From: Euclidia mi
Taxonomy: Eukaryota; Arthropoda; Insecta; Lepidoptera; Erebidae
DNA length: 64,000 bases
NCBI GenBank assembly: GCA_944739405.2
Contig: OX123186.2
Coordinates: forward strand, 87,957,034-88,021,033
Direction of reading: 5' to 3'
Made by a program: the position numbers and the translations under genes. Within the stretch, counting starts at the first letter, position 1; every line of letters begins with the position of its first letter. The notes under the pieces were generated by a model that saw only the letters and a program-made list of their open reading frames with translations, searched no databases and was not told the origin of the DNA. This document shows, piece after piece, positions 47,376-59,236 of this stretch.

Positions 47376-48292
47376 CTACCATGCGTCCTACACGGGCGGA
47401 GTCGTAGTCGAAGTCTAGTTGGCTATAATACTGCCATGAGTTCTAAGACCAGCGAAACAAGCGGAAAGTTTCGGTATACAACTATTCTGAAACAAAGTAT
47501 CGCATCGACGCCAGTCTTCTGTCAGCATTCAGCATTCAGCATTCGAGCCTTAACTAACCTTCTCATAAAAACAAATATTTCGGTGAACATCATATTACTG
47601 CAATGATTTCATTATAATTCGTGGTTATGTTATACCAGACAGAGACCGTAGTCAGGTTAATAATTGCGTGTCTTGGCCACTTTGCGCTTGTATCTAATGC
47701 GGGTTGTCTAAACAGAAGATGCAAGTAATTTATCATTGAACCCTTTTTTTCGTGTTTTCGTTTGCACTCAACCCTAAACTAAAATCTTCATATCACTTTA
47801 TTCTTTACAGATTAAAGTAGGTCTACCTACTTTAATCTGTAAAGAATGAAGTCAGCTCATTGTATGTGTAGAAATTTATCTCACTCAATGTGAAGAATTA
47901 AAACGAAGTGCTGAAGTTTAATTAATTTCGAGGTTTTAATCACGTTGAAACGGACAGAGAAAAATGTAGGGACCATTAAGCTTTTAATTAGTTTAAAAGT
48001 AGGTACAAACTTTGCAAATGCCGTGCTTCTAATGCGCTAATTTGGTGAGTCAATTAAGAAAATTTGTCACTTAGCTATGGTGTAGAATGCGCGGGCTTCT
48101 AGGGTCTTAGCACATTTCACTGAAGTGAACTTGCTTCGTTAGAAGGATATTAAAATTATAGTGATGTGGGTTTGTTAGCCGGTCCTATGGCAGTTACGCG
48201 ACGGTGTAGTGGAGTATTAAAAGGCGTTAAAGCCTGAATACTGTCTCAAGTAATATCTTATACTTGTAAGGTAATCAACGCTCAACTGCTAT
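47376..48292. other. Unannotated stretch with a long palindrome
   Basis: A triple GCATTCA microrepeat (AGCATTCAGCATTCAGCATT) is at 47524-47543. The palindrome at 47800-47847 is listed separately. No gene recognised. Confidence 0.25.
47800..47847. repeat. Perfect palindrome (22-nt arms, 4-nt loop)
   Basis: The left arm ATTCTTTACAGATTAAAGTA plus GG, loop TCTA, and the right arm CCTACTTTAATCTGTAAAGA plus AT are exact complements. The longest of the perfect short palindromes here. Confidence 0.92.
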
Positions 48293-48967
48293 ATGGCCGC
48301 CATAGACGTTCAAGCAATTTGATCAAACAGGCAAGTTCAAACAGTTTGGTCAAATTGGCATGACCTTTCAAGCGACCACACATCATCAGGCAGACTTGAA
48401 GCGGTGTCAGTTCAGTATTGAAGCAGGCGAAGAGTGCTTCTTTATAATGTCTACAGATGGTGCTTTAGCAATTGTTGGGTTAGTGTTTGCTTTGAAGACC
48501 CACAAAAGGACAAAAAAACGTTCTGTATGGTGTAAAAAGTGGCTCATGAAAAGAGACGAATATTCGCATATTAACTTTAAAATTTGCTCGTATACTGGCA
48601 TAATTATTTGCAAATGAATGAGGAAACATATTTAAAGTTTCTGTCATTAGTCAGTCCATTTATTTAAAAAGAAGATACTATTATGCGATACAACACGTCC
48701 GCAAGGGAACACTTCTGTAGCAACAACTGAGCGCTCGCAACACACACACTCAAAATTTTAATCAAACAGTTAGAACAAACTGTTTGGTCAAATGAAAATA
48801 CGTACGAAAATATAATAAATTAAATGAAAATACGAAAATCCATATTTCTTCCTTCCATTTGATTTCTCATTAAATTTGATCAAATTTTACCACAGACAGT
48901 CATGCCAATTTGACCAAACGATTTGATCTTTGTTTGATCAAATTACTTGAACGTCTATGGCGGCCAT
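48293..48967. mobile_element. 675-bp TIR element (ATGGCCGCCATAGACG ends)
   Basis: Ends ATGGCCGCCATAGACGTTCA (left) and TGAACGTCTATGGCGGCCAT (right) continue inward as about 75-95-bp inverted repeats with AATTTGATCAAAC and TTTGGTCAAATTGGCATGAC. The inside holds frames of up to 85 codons (48360-48617 +, 48407-48613 -) without family features. A non-autonomous DNA transposon is the likely reading. Confidence 0.8.
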
Positions 48968-50322
48968 TATTCGGCTTTGTATTTATGATTGTTAATTTGG
49001 CTTCCAAAAATATATGCCTATTGCCTCTTTCTTAATAGATACGTTGACTTGTATGAACAGAAGTATCCTTTTAAATTCGGATAAATATCGAGTTAAAGCA
49101 TTGCTTGCGAAGAGTTGACAGAGAAATAATAATAAAACGTGTTTTGCATAGGGAAGAGATATTCTAGAGTGCCTAATACAACCTTCATATTAGCTCTATG
49201 AATAAGTCTAAATAAATAAGTCAAATATCCTGATTTATTTGTCACTGAAAATTGTGTATAACAGAATGAACGTTTTGCTTGTTTACCTATCCTGATTACT
49301 CGTGAGCACAGATTGTTCATATATATTCGTGTATTCGTGTTTGTACAGCCCAATTCAAATACTTACCTTCAATATCTAGTTAGGCCTTTATGTATGGACG
49401 CTCTAGAAATACTAAGTATTATAATATTTTACTAGGTGTAATCCGCGGCACGTGTTAAAAAGCAACATGCATTGTGTACAAAAACTAAAAACAAAATCTT
49501 ATCTTATATCTCTAACCTGAAAATAATTAATAGTTTCTACATTTTCAGCTAGTTATATTTTTAAAGCACTAAATGTAAGGTCTCACTATAGGTAAGTCCT
49601 AATACTCCTAATTTAATAATGTGTGTGTTGTTTGTTTTCCAAAATTTTAAGCCGTTTTAACTTTATAACGTAACACACATTTAAATACCATTTGCCATTA
49701 CATTATCAATGTAGGTACTGGTATTGTCTTATCTGTGAGTAGGTAATATTATAGGTAATATTAGTATACCTACCTCATGCGTAAATTATATTTACAGATA
49801 CTTATTACTCGGAATGCTAGGTATTTATTTATAAAATAAGCGAGGCGCATAATACCTATTCCTTATCGATTTCGCTTCATTCATACGACCCTTGACGAAA
49901 CCAAATACCTACCTTAGTAATGAATGGAATTCTTTGGTCCTCTTACAAGTCTCTTACCAGTTTGACAAAATAAATTGTTATAACATATTATAGGATGATA
50001 TATTTTAGAATTATTCAGGCAGTTCGTTTCTTTAATAGGTACAAAAAGTATACGATTTTTCGAGAAATTTGGTAACTACTTTTCGCCAGCGACATTTTGT
50101 GCGATTCGTGCTTTAAAAAAGACCCTAGATAGAGAAATATGTCCTCCTGTAGTTGCTACGAAGCATTAAAACTATGCTTCAGTTTAAAACCGACTTATGC
50201 TCTTGCGGTTTCAAACCAATAAAGCACTAATAACGTTCATTTTCTTATCCAATATTCAAAACCCAATATTCTATTCTTTCTATTCATGCGTTCAGTTTAG
50301 CGTGTCAGTCTCCTTCATCACA
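48968..50322. other. Unannotated AT-rich stretch
   Basis: No gene or repeat copy recognised. Confidence 0.2.
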
Positions 50323-50540
50323 TACATACATACATACATACATACATACATACATAGACTCACGCCTGTTTCCCCGAAGGGGTAGGCAGAGGCATATTAA
50401 ACGCCCACTTTTCGCCAGTGTTTTGATCCCACGTAATATGTGGCGAGAGAGTTTTGTTTGCCAGAGCCTCGTCCGTTGATCGGCAGGTGCACCACTTACA
50501 GGTGAGGTTGGCTTGGGACCCTAAGTTCTTGGTGGGAAAT
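50323..50540 (-). mobile_element. SINE family S2 copy, minus strand
   Basis: A (CATA)n tail longer than in the other copy (about 34 nt), then GACTCACGCCTGTTTCCCCG, AGGCATATTAAACGCCCACT and GAGGTTGGCTTGGGACCCTA. Compared with 26569-26792 it has a small deletion around the GCGAGCCTATTGCCG block. No clear target-site duplication. Confidence 0.85.
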
Positions 50541-52241
50541 ATTATTACGACTAAACATTATAGTGTAATTAATGTCAATGTTAGACGTGAACACGAAGAC
50601 CTCCGTAATATCGGTACCGTCAGCGTCATTCAAATGTAATAAAGCACGAGTCAATCTAGGGTTGACAATCATTTTTCGACTACCTTTAGTATTTTTTCAA
50701 AATGTGTGTGTGTACCACTTTTATCAATACTGAATTAAAATTGACATGCGTACCTAATTATATTGTCACAGAATATGTAAACAAATAAATATGTTATATG
50801 TTTATGTAAACAAATATATTTTATTTAGTAGATACAAGTAGCATCTAGCTTTGTGTTCTAAGCATCTTAAAGTAAACATTTGGCATAATATTCGTAGGAC
50901 GAATACAAATATTATGCGTTTGCGTACGTTTAAAAAAATAAGAACAGGACGAAATTTTAAACTACATTTAGGTACTTCTTTTTAATGCCGTTAGTATCTA
51001 AAATACTACCATATTAACGATTGGGCAACCCTAGATCACTGCGACCAAATACGGTATGATCGATATCGCCGCTAGAAGCGGTGTCGCCCTGGGCATTGCC
51101 AAGTTGAAGGCGATTCGACGATTGCTCGCGTAATTGAGACAATTTGTGATCGTATCGACTAATGACATTGCTGTTGACGCATTACGATAATGCTTTTTTC
51201 CTTTTGTATGCTTGGCTGCAGAGGGATTTGTCCTGGTACAAGTGACTATGTCTCTATGATTAATATAGACTCTATATGCGGTTTATGGGGGTACATATGC
51301 AGAGCGTGAGGCGGGGACTTAAAAAAATGTCTTTTACTAAATTCCGTCTGTTTCACATGCTTCTTATTTGGTTATCATCTGAATCTGTTGTCGTTCTTAG
51401 TTGACTGCAATCTAAATTTTTACGTAGGAAAGGCATATTTTTCGGATATTTGTGCTGTAGGTATCATAATTTTTCTATTTCCTTGTAAAAGAAAGGTGCG
51501 GTAATTTATTCCGATTTGAGACAACAGTGCTAAAGGAAACCATTACAACGGCTTGCATCACCAGCTTTTAGTTGTAATATTTATGTATTAAACATAGTCA
51601 TTTTGACACCAGTATTTTTAGATTTAAGTAACGTTAGCTTAGCTATAGCCTAGATGGAAAGTTATGGTGATTGTAACTAAAGCAAATTACAAGAACCCAA
51701 TGATATAAATATCCTCCATCAAACATCAAACTTCGACTTGTGGCTTACGGCCATGATTACGCAACGAGATTAATGAGATATTTACAAATAGGCAGCACAC
51801 GACAGTAATCCAGTCACATTAGCTTTGGTTGTGATTGCAATCAATTTCGTGTCAAATCCGATAAATGATCGCCTTGAAAGCCATTCATATCAAGATTTTC
51901 GGCTCTCACTCTGACAGCCGTAATTGGAATTGAACATTGCTTTGGTTCTGAAGCTTTACCATTATACAAATTCACCGAAATAATAAAATCGTGTAACTGG
52001 ATAACTTGATGAAAGCTTCTCTTAATGAATAGCGAATATAATTTCGAGGAAATAATGTGTAATACATAATATTACATCAAAAGGAACTTTCAATTTAAGC
52101 TTGTCATAGAATTTACTGAATAGATGGGAAGTGAACTCGGCTAAAGGAAGTCTACGAGTCTTTCAAAGAAACTCGCGACACAATATAAAAGAACAAAAAA
52201 ACCTTATTTGCTCTAAGACTTCGGTGTGCTTAGTATACAAA
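50541..52241. other. Unannotated stretch
   Basis: No gene or repeat copy recognised in about 1.7 kb. Confidence 0.2.
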
Positions 52242-52790
52242 ACATACATACATACATAGACTTACGCCTGTTTCCCTGAAGGGTAGGCAGAGACTACGGA
52301 ACACAAATTGCAACGATCCTAACATACCTCTCTTGCTTCATTCACTTCCATCAAGTTTCTCATGCATGCTCTTCCGTTTAGGGTACTTCTGACCTGTCCT
52401 TTTTTTAGGATGTCTCCAATCTGGTCAGAGAACGTCCGCCTAGGTCTTCCCCTTCGTCCTTTCCCATTCGCATTTGCCTTATATATCTTCTTTGTCAGTC
52501 TTTCGTCATCCATCCTCTCCATGTGCCCAAACCATCTTAACATGCCTTTCTCGATGCTTGTCACTACATCTTCTTTTACCCCACACCACTCTCTTATCAC
52601 ACTATTCTTTACTCTGTCGCTCAAAGATACACAACACATACTCCTCAGTGCTCTCATTTCTACAGCATTTATTCTACTTTCAAGTCTCTTCTACCATACC
52701 CAACTTTCACTACCATACCTACATAAGGGTAGGCACTAACACCCCACTATGCACAGCCAAACGTGCCGTGGACACGTTTTGACTGTTCAT
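52242..52790 (-). mobile_element. Non-LTR retrotransposon (LINE) 3' end, 5'-truncated
   Basis: The minus strand has an open 112-codon frame (52319-52657) containing GMLRWFGHMERMDDERLTKK and GKGRRGRPRRTF, the C-terminal extension typical of RTE-like non-LTR reverse transcriptases, then a 3' end identical in design to 19933-20480, with the GCAGAGACTACGGAAC block, CAGGCGTAAGTCTATG and a (TATG)n tail. 5' truncation falls near 52770-52790, so the polymerase core and endonuclease are missing. Plus-strand frames (52362-52782) are shadows. Confidence 0.88.
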
Positions 52791-54681
52791 AAACGCGACG
52801 CCCTGAAAATATTTTTTGACATTGTAAGTGACAACTATAACTTACTACTTACTCTTATTTTAAATACATTATTCACAAAATGCGATGCAATATGAATATA
52901 GTCTGGTTAGAACATGCCCTTTCTTTCACAAAGGGAAAGATTATTCCTCATAGTTTTCCCACACCACGAACAAAAGTTTCTGCTAAACAAACCCTTCGTA
53001 ACCTCAATATCAGTATAACAAATAGAAAGTCATACGCCAAGTGGACATATTGATCGTAGTGGCTCGCCGCAATGTCTTATAAAATAATTAACGTCCCTTA
53101 CCCGTGCTGTGTTTCTTCCACGATTCCACTTGAAATGCAGTGGTCGTTTCGCGCTGAAAATTGAAAAAGCGTGTCCCGTTCTAGATAAGTGTAAAATGTT
53201 GGAGGTTTTATGCCTTTCTTGAACATTATGTGGAATATAAAGATAGGTTTGTGTGGTCAATATTGCGAGGTTTTTATGGCAGGGTGTCAAGTCCTGGGGT
53301 TGTAGCTTCGTGTTGGTGCTTTTCACGTTGAAGTGATAATAAATTGTTTGAGGTATGAATTGTTAGGCTTGACTTTTGTGTGGTGAATGTGAAAAATGGA
53401 GAGGGATTGGTGGCAGCTGACGCCTCGACGTGACGTGTACGCGCTGCCTGAGTGCCTCGCTGCGTTCGACTCACGGGTTCGTTGACTTATATAATTGCAC
53501 GATTGATTTGCATTGTTATTGCTTTAGCTCTGGCTATAAGCTCATGTACCTATGTGTATGATTGTATTATAAAAACGTGTTACTTATTGACCAATGTATC
53601 ATGGCAATTTTTTATGTTGTGCTGGGTTATGATTCCGTTATAGACATTTTTGAAGAGAAATAACATTGGTAATTTTAGTTTCACTGCTTATGCAAATTTT
53701 TATGGTAATAGCTAAAAATTGCTTAACTATTATGACTTAGATGTTTCGCAAACAAATTTTAGACTTCACCGCAATGGCCATAAAATAAATTGACACACAT
53801 TTTTACATAAAATTGCCGTTACCAATTAAAACGTATTGAAACGTTCATGAATAAACGATCTATAAATATTAAGAGAATCTGAATGGATTTCAATTGTGGC
53901 AATCGTTGCGACGTCCCTGTACTCTCTCCAATAAATTATTGAGTTTCCTGCAAAAGTTTCCTTCGGGACAGAAAGAGCTTGCGAGACAATTTTAATTATC
54001 TCAAGTTCTCGGTACTGGCGAAGCACTGCTGATGGCAGGTGTTCCGCTGTTCTGAAACAAAATTAAATACTTATTGCTCTACGATGTCTGTGATAATGTA
54101 TTTGAGTATTTTTACTATATTTTATGGTGCAGATAATTTTTCGAGATCATCCCGACTTTGGTCTTCTAAAATAAACCAACGATGTTTATAAGTATTAGAC
54201 TTTAGAGCCATCGTGTAGCCCTCGTGCTATCCAAATGGATATATATATACTTAATAGAATTTCATCACATTTCCGATGTGATGAAATCGTCATTACTGAT
54301 TTGTGCAGGAGTAACCATATTCAATCTTCATCTTATCGCGATTCTGAACTTACTTGCACTAGTTGTTGCTGACATCAGCGAAACGACTGATACCTACCTA
54401 CCTACTAGGTACATACCTACATAGCGCGATACTTTAGATCTACTCCAAGAATATTGCTTTATCACAAACATAGAAAAAGATTTCAGCAAGCAGCTATCAT
54501 CATCATGATTGCCAAATCTGATACATAGCATGAAGCCGACAATGGATGCTTTATAGATCCTCGTAATATATTTTAATTAATACTTCATAAAATTATACTT
54601 GCCAAAATACAGCAATAATACATGTTATATTGTTACTTTTGCTATAAAGCCAGCAAATTGCGTTTAACAAATAAACCATTT
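52791..54681. other. Unannotated stretch with one short palindrome
   Basis: 54259-54287 is a perfect hairpin (12-nt arms ATTTCATCACAT, loop TTCCG). 53410-53470 is GC-rich without a recognisable signal. The minus frames at 53030-53474 have no family features. Confidence 0.25.
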
Positions 54682-54796
54682 AGGGGCGGAACATATCTGA
54701 CGGAAGATCCGTCGAACGTATCTTCGGTCGCGTATATTCCGTCAAATGAGTCGGAACACACCTGACGGAAAATGCGTCGAGCGTATCTGCACACAT
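54682..54796. mobile_element. MITE family M1, truncated copy
   Basis: AGGGGCGGAACATATCTGAC, GAAGATCCGTCGAACG, then GAGTCGGAACACACCTGACG and GAAAATGCGTCGAGCG. It matches one end of the element at 21161-21592; the opposite end is missing. Confidence 0.65.
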
Positions 54797-56190
54797 TTGC
54801 TAAAAGCGTGGCTATTATGCACACATATAAGTTTGTTCGTGCAGGGCCGTACTCAGGACAGCTCAATATTTTACTGTCATATTCTTTTACCTAAACATTT
54901 TTCGTGTTCCCTGATGTTATGTAGTCACTGAAGACCGGTAGTTATTTATATTGTAATTCGAGTTTGACTATTAAAAATATGTCAGACTTAAGAGATATTT
55001 ATAGTAGCCAACAAGCGTTATTTGAATATATTTCCTATATAGGTATGAAGGTTCAAAATCAAAAGACGATGATACGATTTGGTTACGGTTTTTCACAAAA
55101 CTTATACAAATTATACAACGTGTAATGGAAATAACGCACATCCTCAGACACCCCAATTAGAAAACCTTGTTACAATCATAATGCATGCATTGAAATATTT
55201 TTTTTATTTGCGTAAATAATGTTTTTTAAAGAAAGTATTAACTCAATTAAAAGTGAAAATCGTGGTCACTCTAAATCTGCGCACGCACACAAACGAAACG
55301 GTTGCTATGGTAAACAAACAACAGCGATCTGATAGGAACGAAACACGATACGATATAACAAAATGTATGAAATTCAGTCTGTAAACCACACTCTGATAGA
55401 GTGGGGTTTACAAAAATGATGTTTGAACAATTTGTCGGCTACTGTTGATATTACCAAAGATATTATGAGTATTTCTTTCCATCACACTTTTAAGCTATGG
55501 TGTGGACAGTCGAATCATTTATTGTTTGTTATTAATATGCACGATCTATTGTTTCTTAACATCGTAAGTGACTATTGTGACTATCTTAACTTAATCAGAT
55601 AAAATAAAAGAATATCAATGAGAGAAATAAACAAGAACGGCGTGTTTAAAGTTGTCTTGTGAATCTAAATACTTACAATAATAGAATAATAAAATAACTT
55701 ACAGGCTTAAATCACATTTCTTTCGTCCACGTAGCACTTCAGTATTTCCTCACAAATCACATCTTTTCACTGTTTCAAAAGCAGCTAGTATCTTAGTTAA
55801 TTAACTACTCGGCACTTTTTCTCTTGTCACAATAAACTGGTGATTTAATATTTCTCCACAATGAGAAAGTCCAGGGGTGACAAGTCAACATCAAGATGAT
55901 GTTGAACTTTTCACTTTGTTGTTGAATGATTAAATTATACACCATTACACATTTTGTAAACAAGTGAACTTTTAAAAAGGTTTTCACAGCACTCACTGAT
56001 AGAATCAGATAGATATTGCCGGTTGTACTTGTCATAACATGTCTAAGCGCATCGCCCGCTGCGCTTGTCATGCGCCAGCGCGAGCGAGACATTACGTCTC
56101 GCTCTTTCCCGTTGTTTATTACCTACGTTAGTGAAAGATAGATGATAGACATTTTGGTGGTCAATTGTGTGCTATTGTCTTTTGCCGTCT
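54797..56190. other. Unannotated stretch with two hairpins and a GC block
   Basis: 55380-55412 is a hairpin (TGTAAACC...GGTTTACA around ACTCTGATAGAGT). 56040-56110 is CpG-rich and contains GAGCGAGACATTACGTCTCG CTC as a perfect palindrome (56087-56109). A 95-codon minus frame (55805-56092) overlaps but has no family features. Confidence 0.3.
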
Positions 56191-56438
56191 ATTGTGTTGT
56201 ATTAATGTGTGCGTTTGTGTAAGTCAACGTGAAACCATATAACAAATGCATTTAAAAATAAGCCGTTCTGCTTTGATTTCAGGTTTATTTTCGAATAGCT
56301 CAATTTTTTTTTAAATTGTGTTGTTTTAATGTGTGCGTTTGTGTAAGTCAACGTGGAACCATTTAACAAATGCATTTAAAAATAAGCTGTTCTGCTTTGA
56401 TTTAAGGTTTATTTTCGAATAGCTCTTTTTTTTAAAAA
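56191..56438 (+). repeat. Tandem duplication of a 124-bp unit
   Basis: Unit 1 begins ATTGTGTTGTATTAATGTGT at 56191 and unit 2 begins ATTGTGTTGTTTTAATGTGT at 56315. Both continue through GCGTTTGTGTAAGTCAACGT and AAATGCATTTAAAAATAAGC to TTTATTTTCGAATAGCTC. About 95% identical by eye, so fairly recent. Confidence 0.88.
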
Positions 56439-57395
56439 AAATTGTGTCTACAATTTACGTTATTTTAATTATTTTAAGACTAAAAATAAACAATATTAAA
56501 AATGACGGAAATGGATTCAGTTGCCGATTCTGAACAAAGTACTTTCAAGATGTGCATTAAACTTGTTACATGTTGTATAGAAGCGGTTACAGACTACAGT
56601 TGCAGAGCAAGACACAAAATGTTTTCTATATAGGTATGTATGGAAATTGTTCCCGTGGACCTTTAGCACCTCATACCCAAAAATTGGCCCTCGATCCAAG
56701 CTAGCAAATATGCGTACACTCATAGCACATACTAACACTATATTATTCTACACATTTCGTTTCTGAAAAAATAAGTAAGGTCTGGCGGCCCTGGAATCTT
56801 ACGATCTTAAAATCACCGATCTGGGAATGACATGGATATGGTATGTCCAATACCTACGAATTTAGCGTGCTCACCTACGAAATTAGCGTGCACACCTACG
56901 AAACGTTGGGCAAATAAAATGGCTGCCATTTGGGTTGTTCTCCAGAATGTAATCGATAACGATATGGAGCCGGTTAGAGGAGAATAATACATTTTTGTAG
57001 TAAGTTACCTTTGTTAGTTTAAATCGTTTGCCAGATTAGTTTATTCCATAATGCAAATGTGGGCGAACATGGCAAAGCGAAAGACGACCCTTGTATGAAA
57101 CATGTAACAAAATATTCTCTGAGAGCCAATATCGTTTTTTTAGACATATTTATGCACAAAAACAAAATTATTATGTTCGATAGACAACGATTTCACAGCA
57201 GATGTACCACAAACCTTGGCGAAAAATATAGCGATAGTGGCACGAATGACATTTCTAATAAAATATCGTCATGATTAATTTATTCAGTAAACTATGGCTA
57301 TCTCTTTTTTCTGACAGAAATATCCCTAAGACAAAACGAGACAACACTATGTTTGGTGGCTTTATGTCGATTTCGTATATATGTGTATAAAAAAA
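56439..57395. other. Unannotated stretch
   Basis: A near-duplicate CACCTACGAAATTAGCGTGC occurs at 56851-56897 (GTGCTCACCTACGAA/GTGCACACCTACGAA). No gene recognised. Confidence 0.2.
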
Positions 57396-57470
57396 TCATG
57401 GCGAAATGTGGGTGTAATATTACACCTCTGCCTACCCCTCCGGGGATACAGCCGTGAGTCTATAAAAATA
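57396..57470 (+). mobile_element. SINE family S1, short 3' fragment
   Basis: ATCATGGCGAAATGTGGGTG, then CTGCCTACCCCTCCGGGGAT and GTGAGTCTATAAAAATATAA. Only the last 75 bases of the SINE. Confidence 0.75.
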
Positions 57471-57549
57471 TAATAATTTATGTGAATAATGTAATTTTTC
57501 TATATGTACCTACTATTTGCCCTCTCCATTTATATTCCTTACTCAACGG

Positions 57550-57735
57550 TCAAAATTCACGTGGTGCGTGGTGCGCGCGACGTCGACGGATAATCCGTTA
57601 GTACGCTCGACGTACTAACGGATTATCGGTCAGGTGTGAATGGTTGAACGTTTTTCTATACATTTGTATGTATTGGCGTTACGCGACCGATAAAACGCGA
57701 CGGATCTTCCGTCAGGTATGTGCCGGCCCTTAATG
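57550..57735. mobile_element. MITE family M1, copy with central palindrome
   Basis: The right end, GACGGATCTTCCGTCAGGTA then TGTGCCGGCCCTTA, matches the family end. The centre (57594-57634) is a near-perfect palindrome, GATAATCCGTTAGTACG facing its complement. The left terminal repeat is missing or highly diverged. Confidence 0.65.
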
Positions 57736-57900
57736 TTGCACTAAAAAGAGTGAACACATTTTGGACATTATCTTACAAATCCTCTAAAATCTTCTGTGTT
57801 ATAAACCGACACGAAATCCATAATAGGGCCAATTATTATAAGACATGAACATTAGGTAAGTTTTATTCAGCGCAAACTTTCATATAACCGTAGGCAAAAA

Positions 57901-58158
57901 TGTCTAAACACACTATGCCGAAAATACGCGACCGAAGTTCCGCGGCTGATTTTACCTTACGTTCTGATGTATTCGGCTGATATGACACACCATAAGTGCC
58001 AAACTTACGCTTGTGCGCTACTACCTACTAGAAAAGTTGCCGGTGAACTTACGCCCGACCAAAGTCGCGCTGTACGCTATAACGCTACGTAATTTCGGTA
58101 TAATGTCAGTAATTCAAATAACATTGCAGGCGTAATCATTCCATAGTGTGTTTAGACA
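57901..58158. mobile_element. 258-bp MITE (TGTCTAAACACACTATG ends)
   Basis: Perfect 17-bp terminal inverted repeats, TGTCTAAACACACTATG and CATAGTGTGTTTAGACA, with A-rich flanks on both sides. The inside is fairly CG-rich (AAATACGCGACCGAAGTTCC; ACTTACGCCCGACC) and has no open frame. One copy in the window. Confidence 0.8.
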
Positions 58159-59236
58159 AAAACACTGAACTTACACGCTAACGGTAACAGTACATTAATA
58201 GAACACGAGCTGAAATAACTCTTAAGCATATAAATATAAGGTCATAGATTGTTTGCCGATATGAGGCAGTACTCAAGGTCGTTTAGAAACGGTCACCTTC
58301 ATTACGTCACGATCTCAGCTGATTGTCAGTACGTTTGTGAGAATATTTCCGGGCCGCGAATAGCGGGTGTGCCGGCACATTCATCTTGCAAATTCGTTTA
58401 ATTAGCATCTTTTACTTCTGGCATTAAACATTCTTAGTTATTGTTACCTACTGACGTTTTATGGCCTTAAATTTCGATGTTTTATTCAGTGATCAATTTA
58501 TCTTCAATGCATACTTAGTATACAAGTTGGTAATTACTTTGGTAGTATAGGCACCGACTTACTTGTATTCAGTTTAGTCACATTAACTTGGTTATTATTC
58601 TGAATAACACATGCTTGTTTAATAGAATACAAAATAATCTCATCTGGTAAACCTGGATTTGTAGGCCAAATACAATTTAGACTTTTCCTATTCTTAGACA
58701 CCTGCGATAAGGTACCTACATAATAACATCTATTTAATTGTACTAGTGGTGTAGCGGAACCGATATCAGTTACCACTATGCGTTTTTTAAGAATCCTATA
58801 TGGGCACCATCCCACTGTTTGGTAACACAGCTTTAGTCTAAAAATTGGTTCGAAAACCGCAATGTAAAGGAGACGTGCTATTCTGGATCGCCCGTAATTT
58901 ACATATTAGGTGCCATTATCATAACCAAGTTTAAATGTATGTAATGTACCTACCTAATATTAATAAATTCGTACCTTAAAATGAGCGTGGGTGAAATGGG
59001 TACGTGCAATGCGACGTCCGTTAAAAGTGCATGTTAGTGTCCACTTGAAGAGGAAACACTCAATCACTCAATAAACAATTGTGCAGTAACGACAATTTTG
59101 CCTGGTTCATCGAACTACGACTCTCAAGAGCAATTTAATTTTGCTACAGTTGAAATATATGAATTTTCAAGTAGGTACGAGGTATGTGTATTGATTGTAT
59201 TTCAAATAACGCGATATACACATATTACTTACTTAT
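58159..59236. other. Unannotated stretch
   Basis: No gene or repeat copy recognised. The 93-codon minus frame at 58534-58815 has no family features. Confidence 0.2.

Noticed and set aside
50323..50356. Plain (ACAT)n microsatellite
   Set aside because: It is the 3' tail of SINE S2; the same tail type ends the LINE and S2 copies at 19933, 26569 and 52242.
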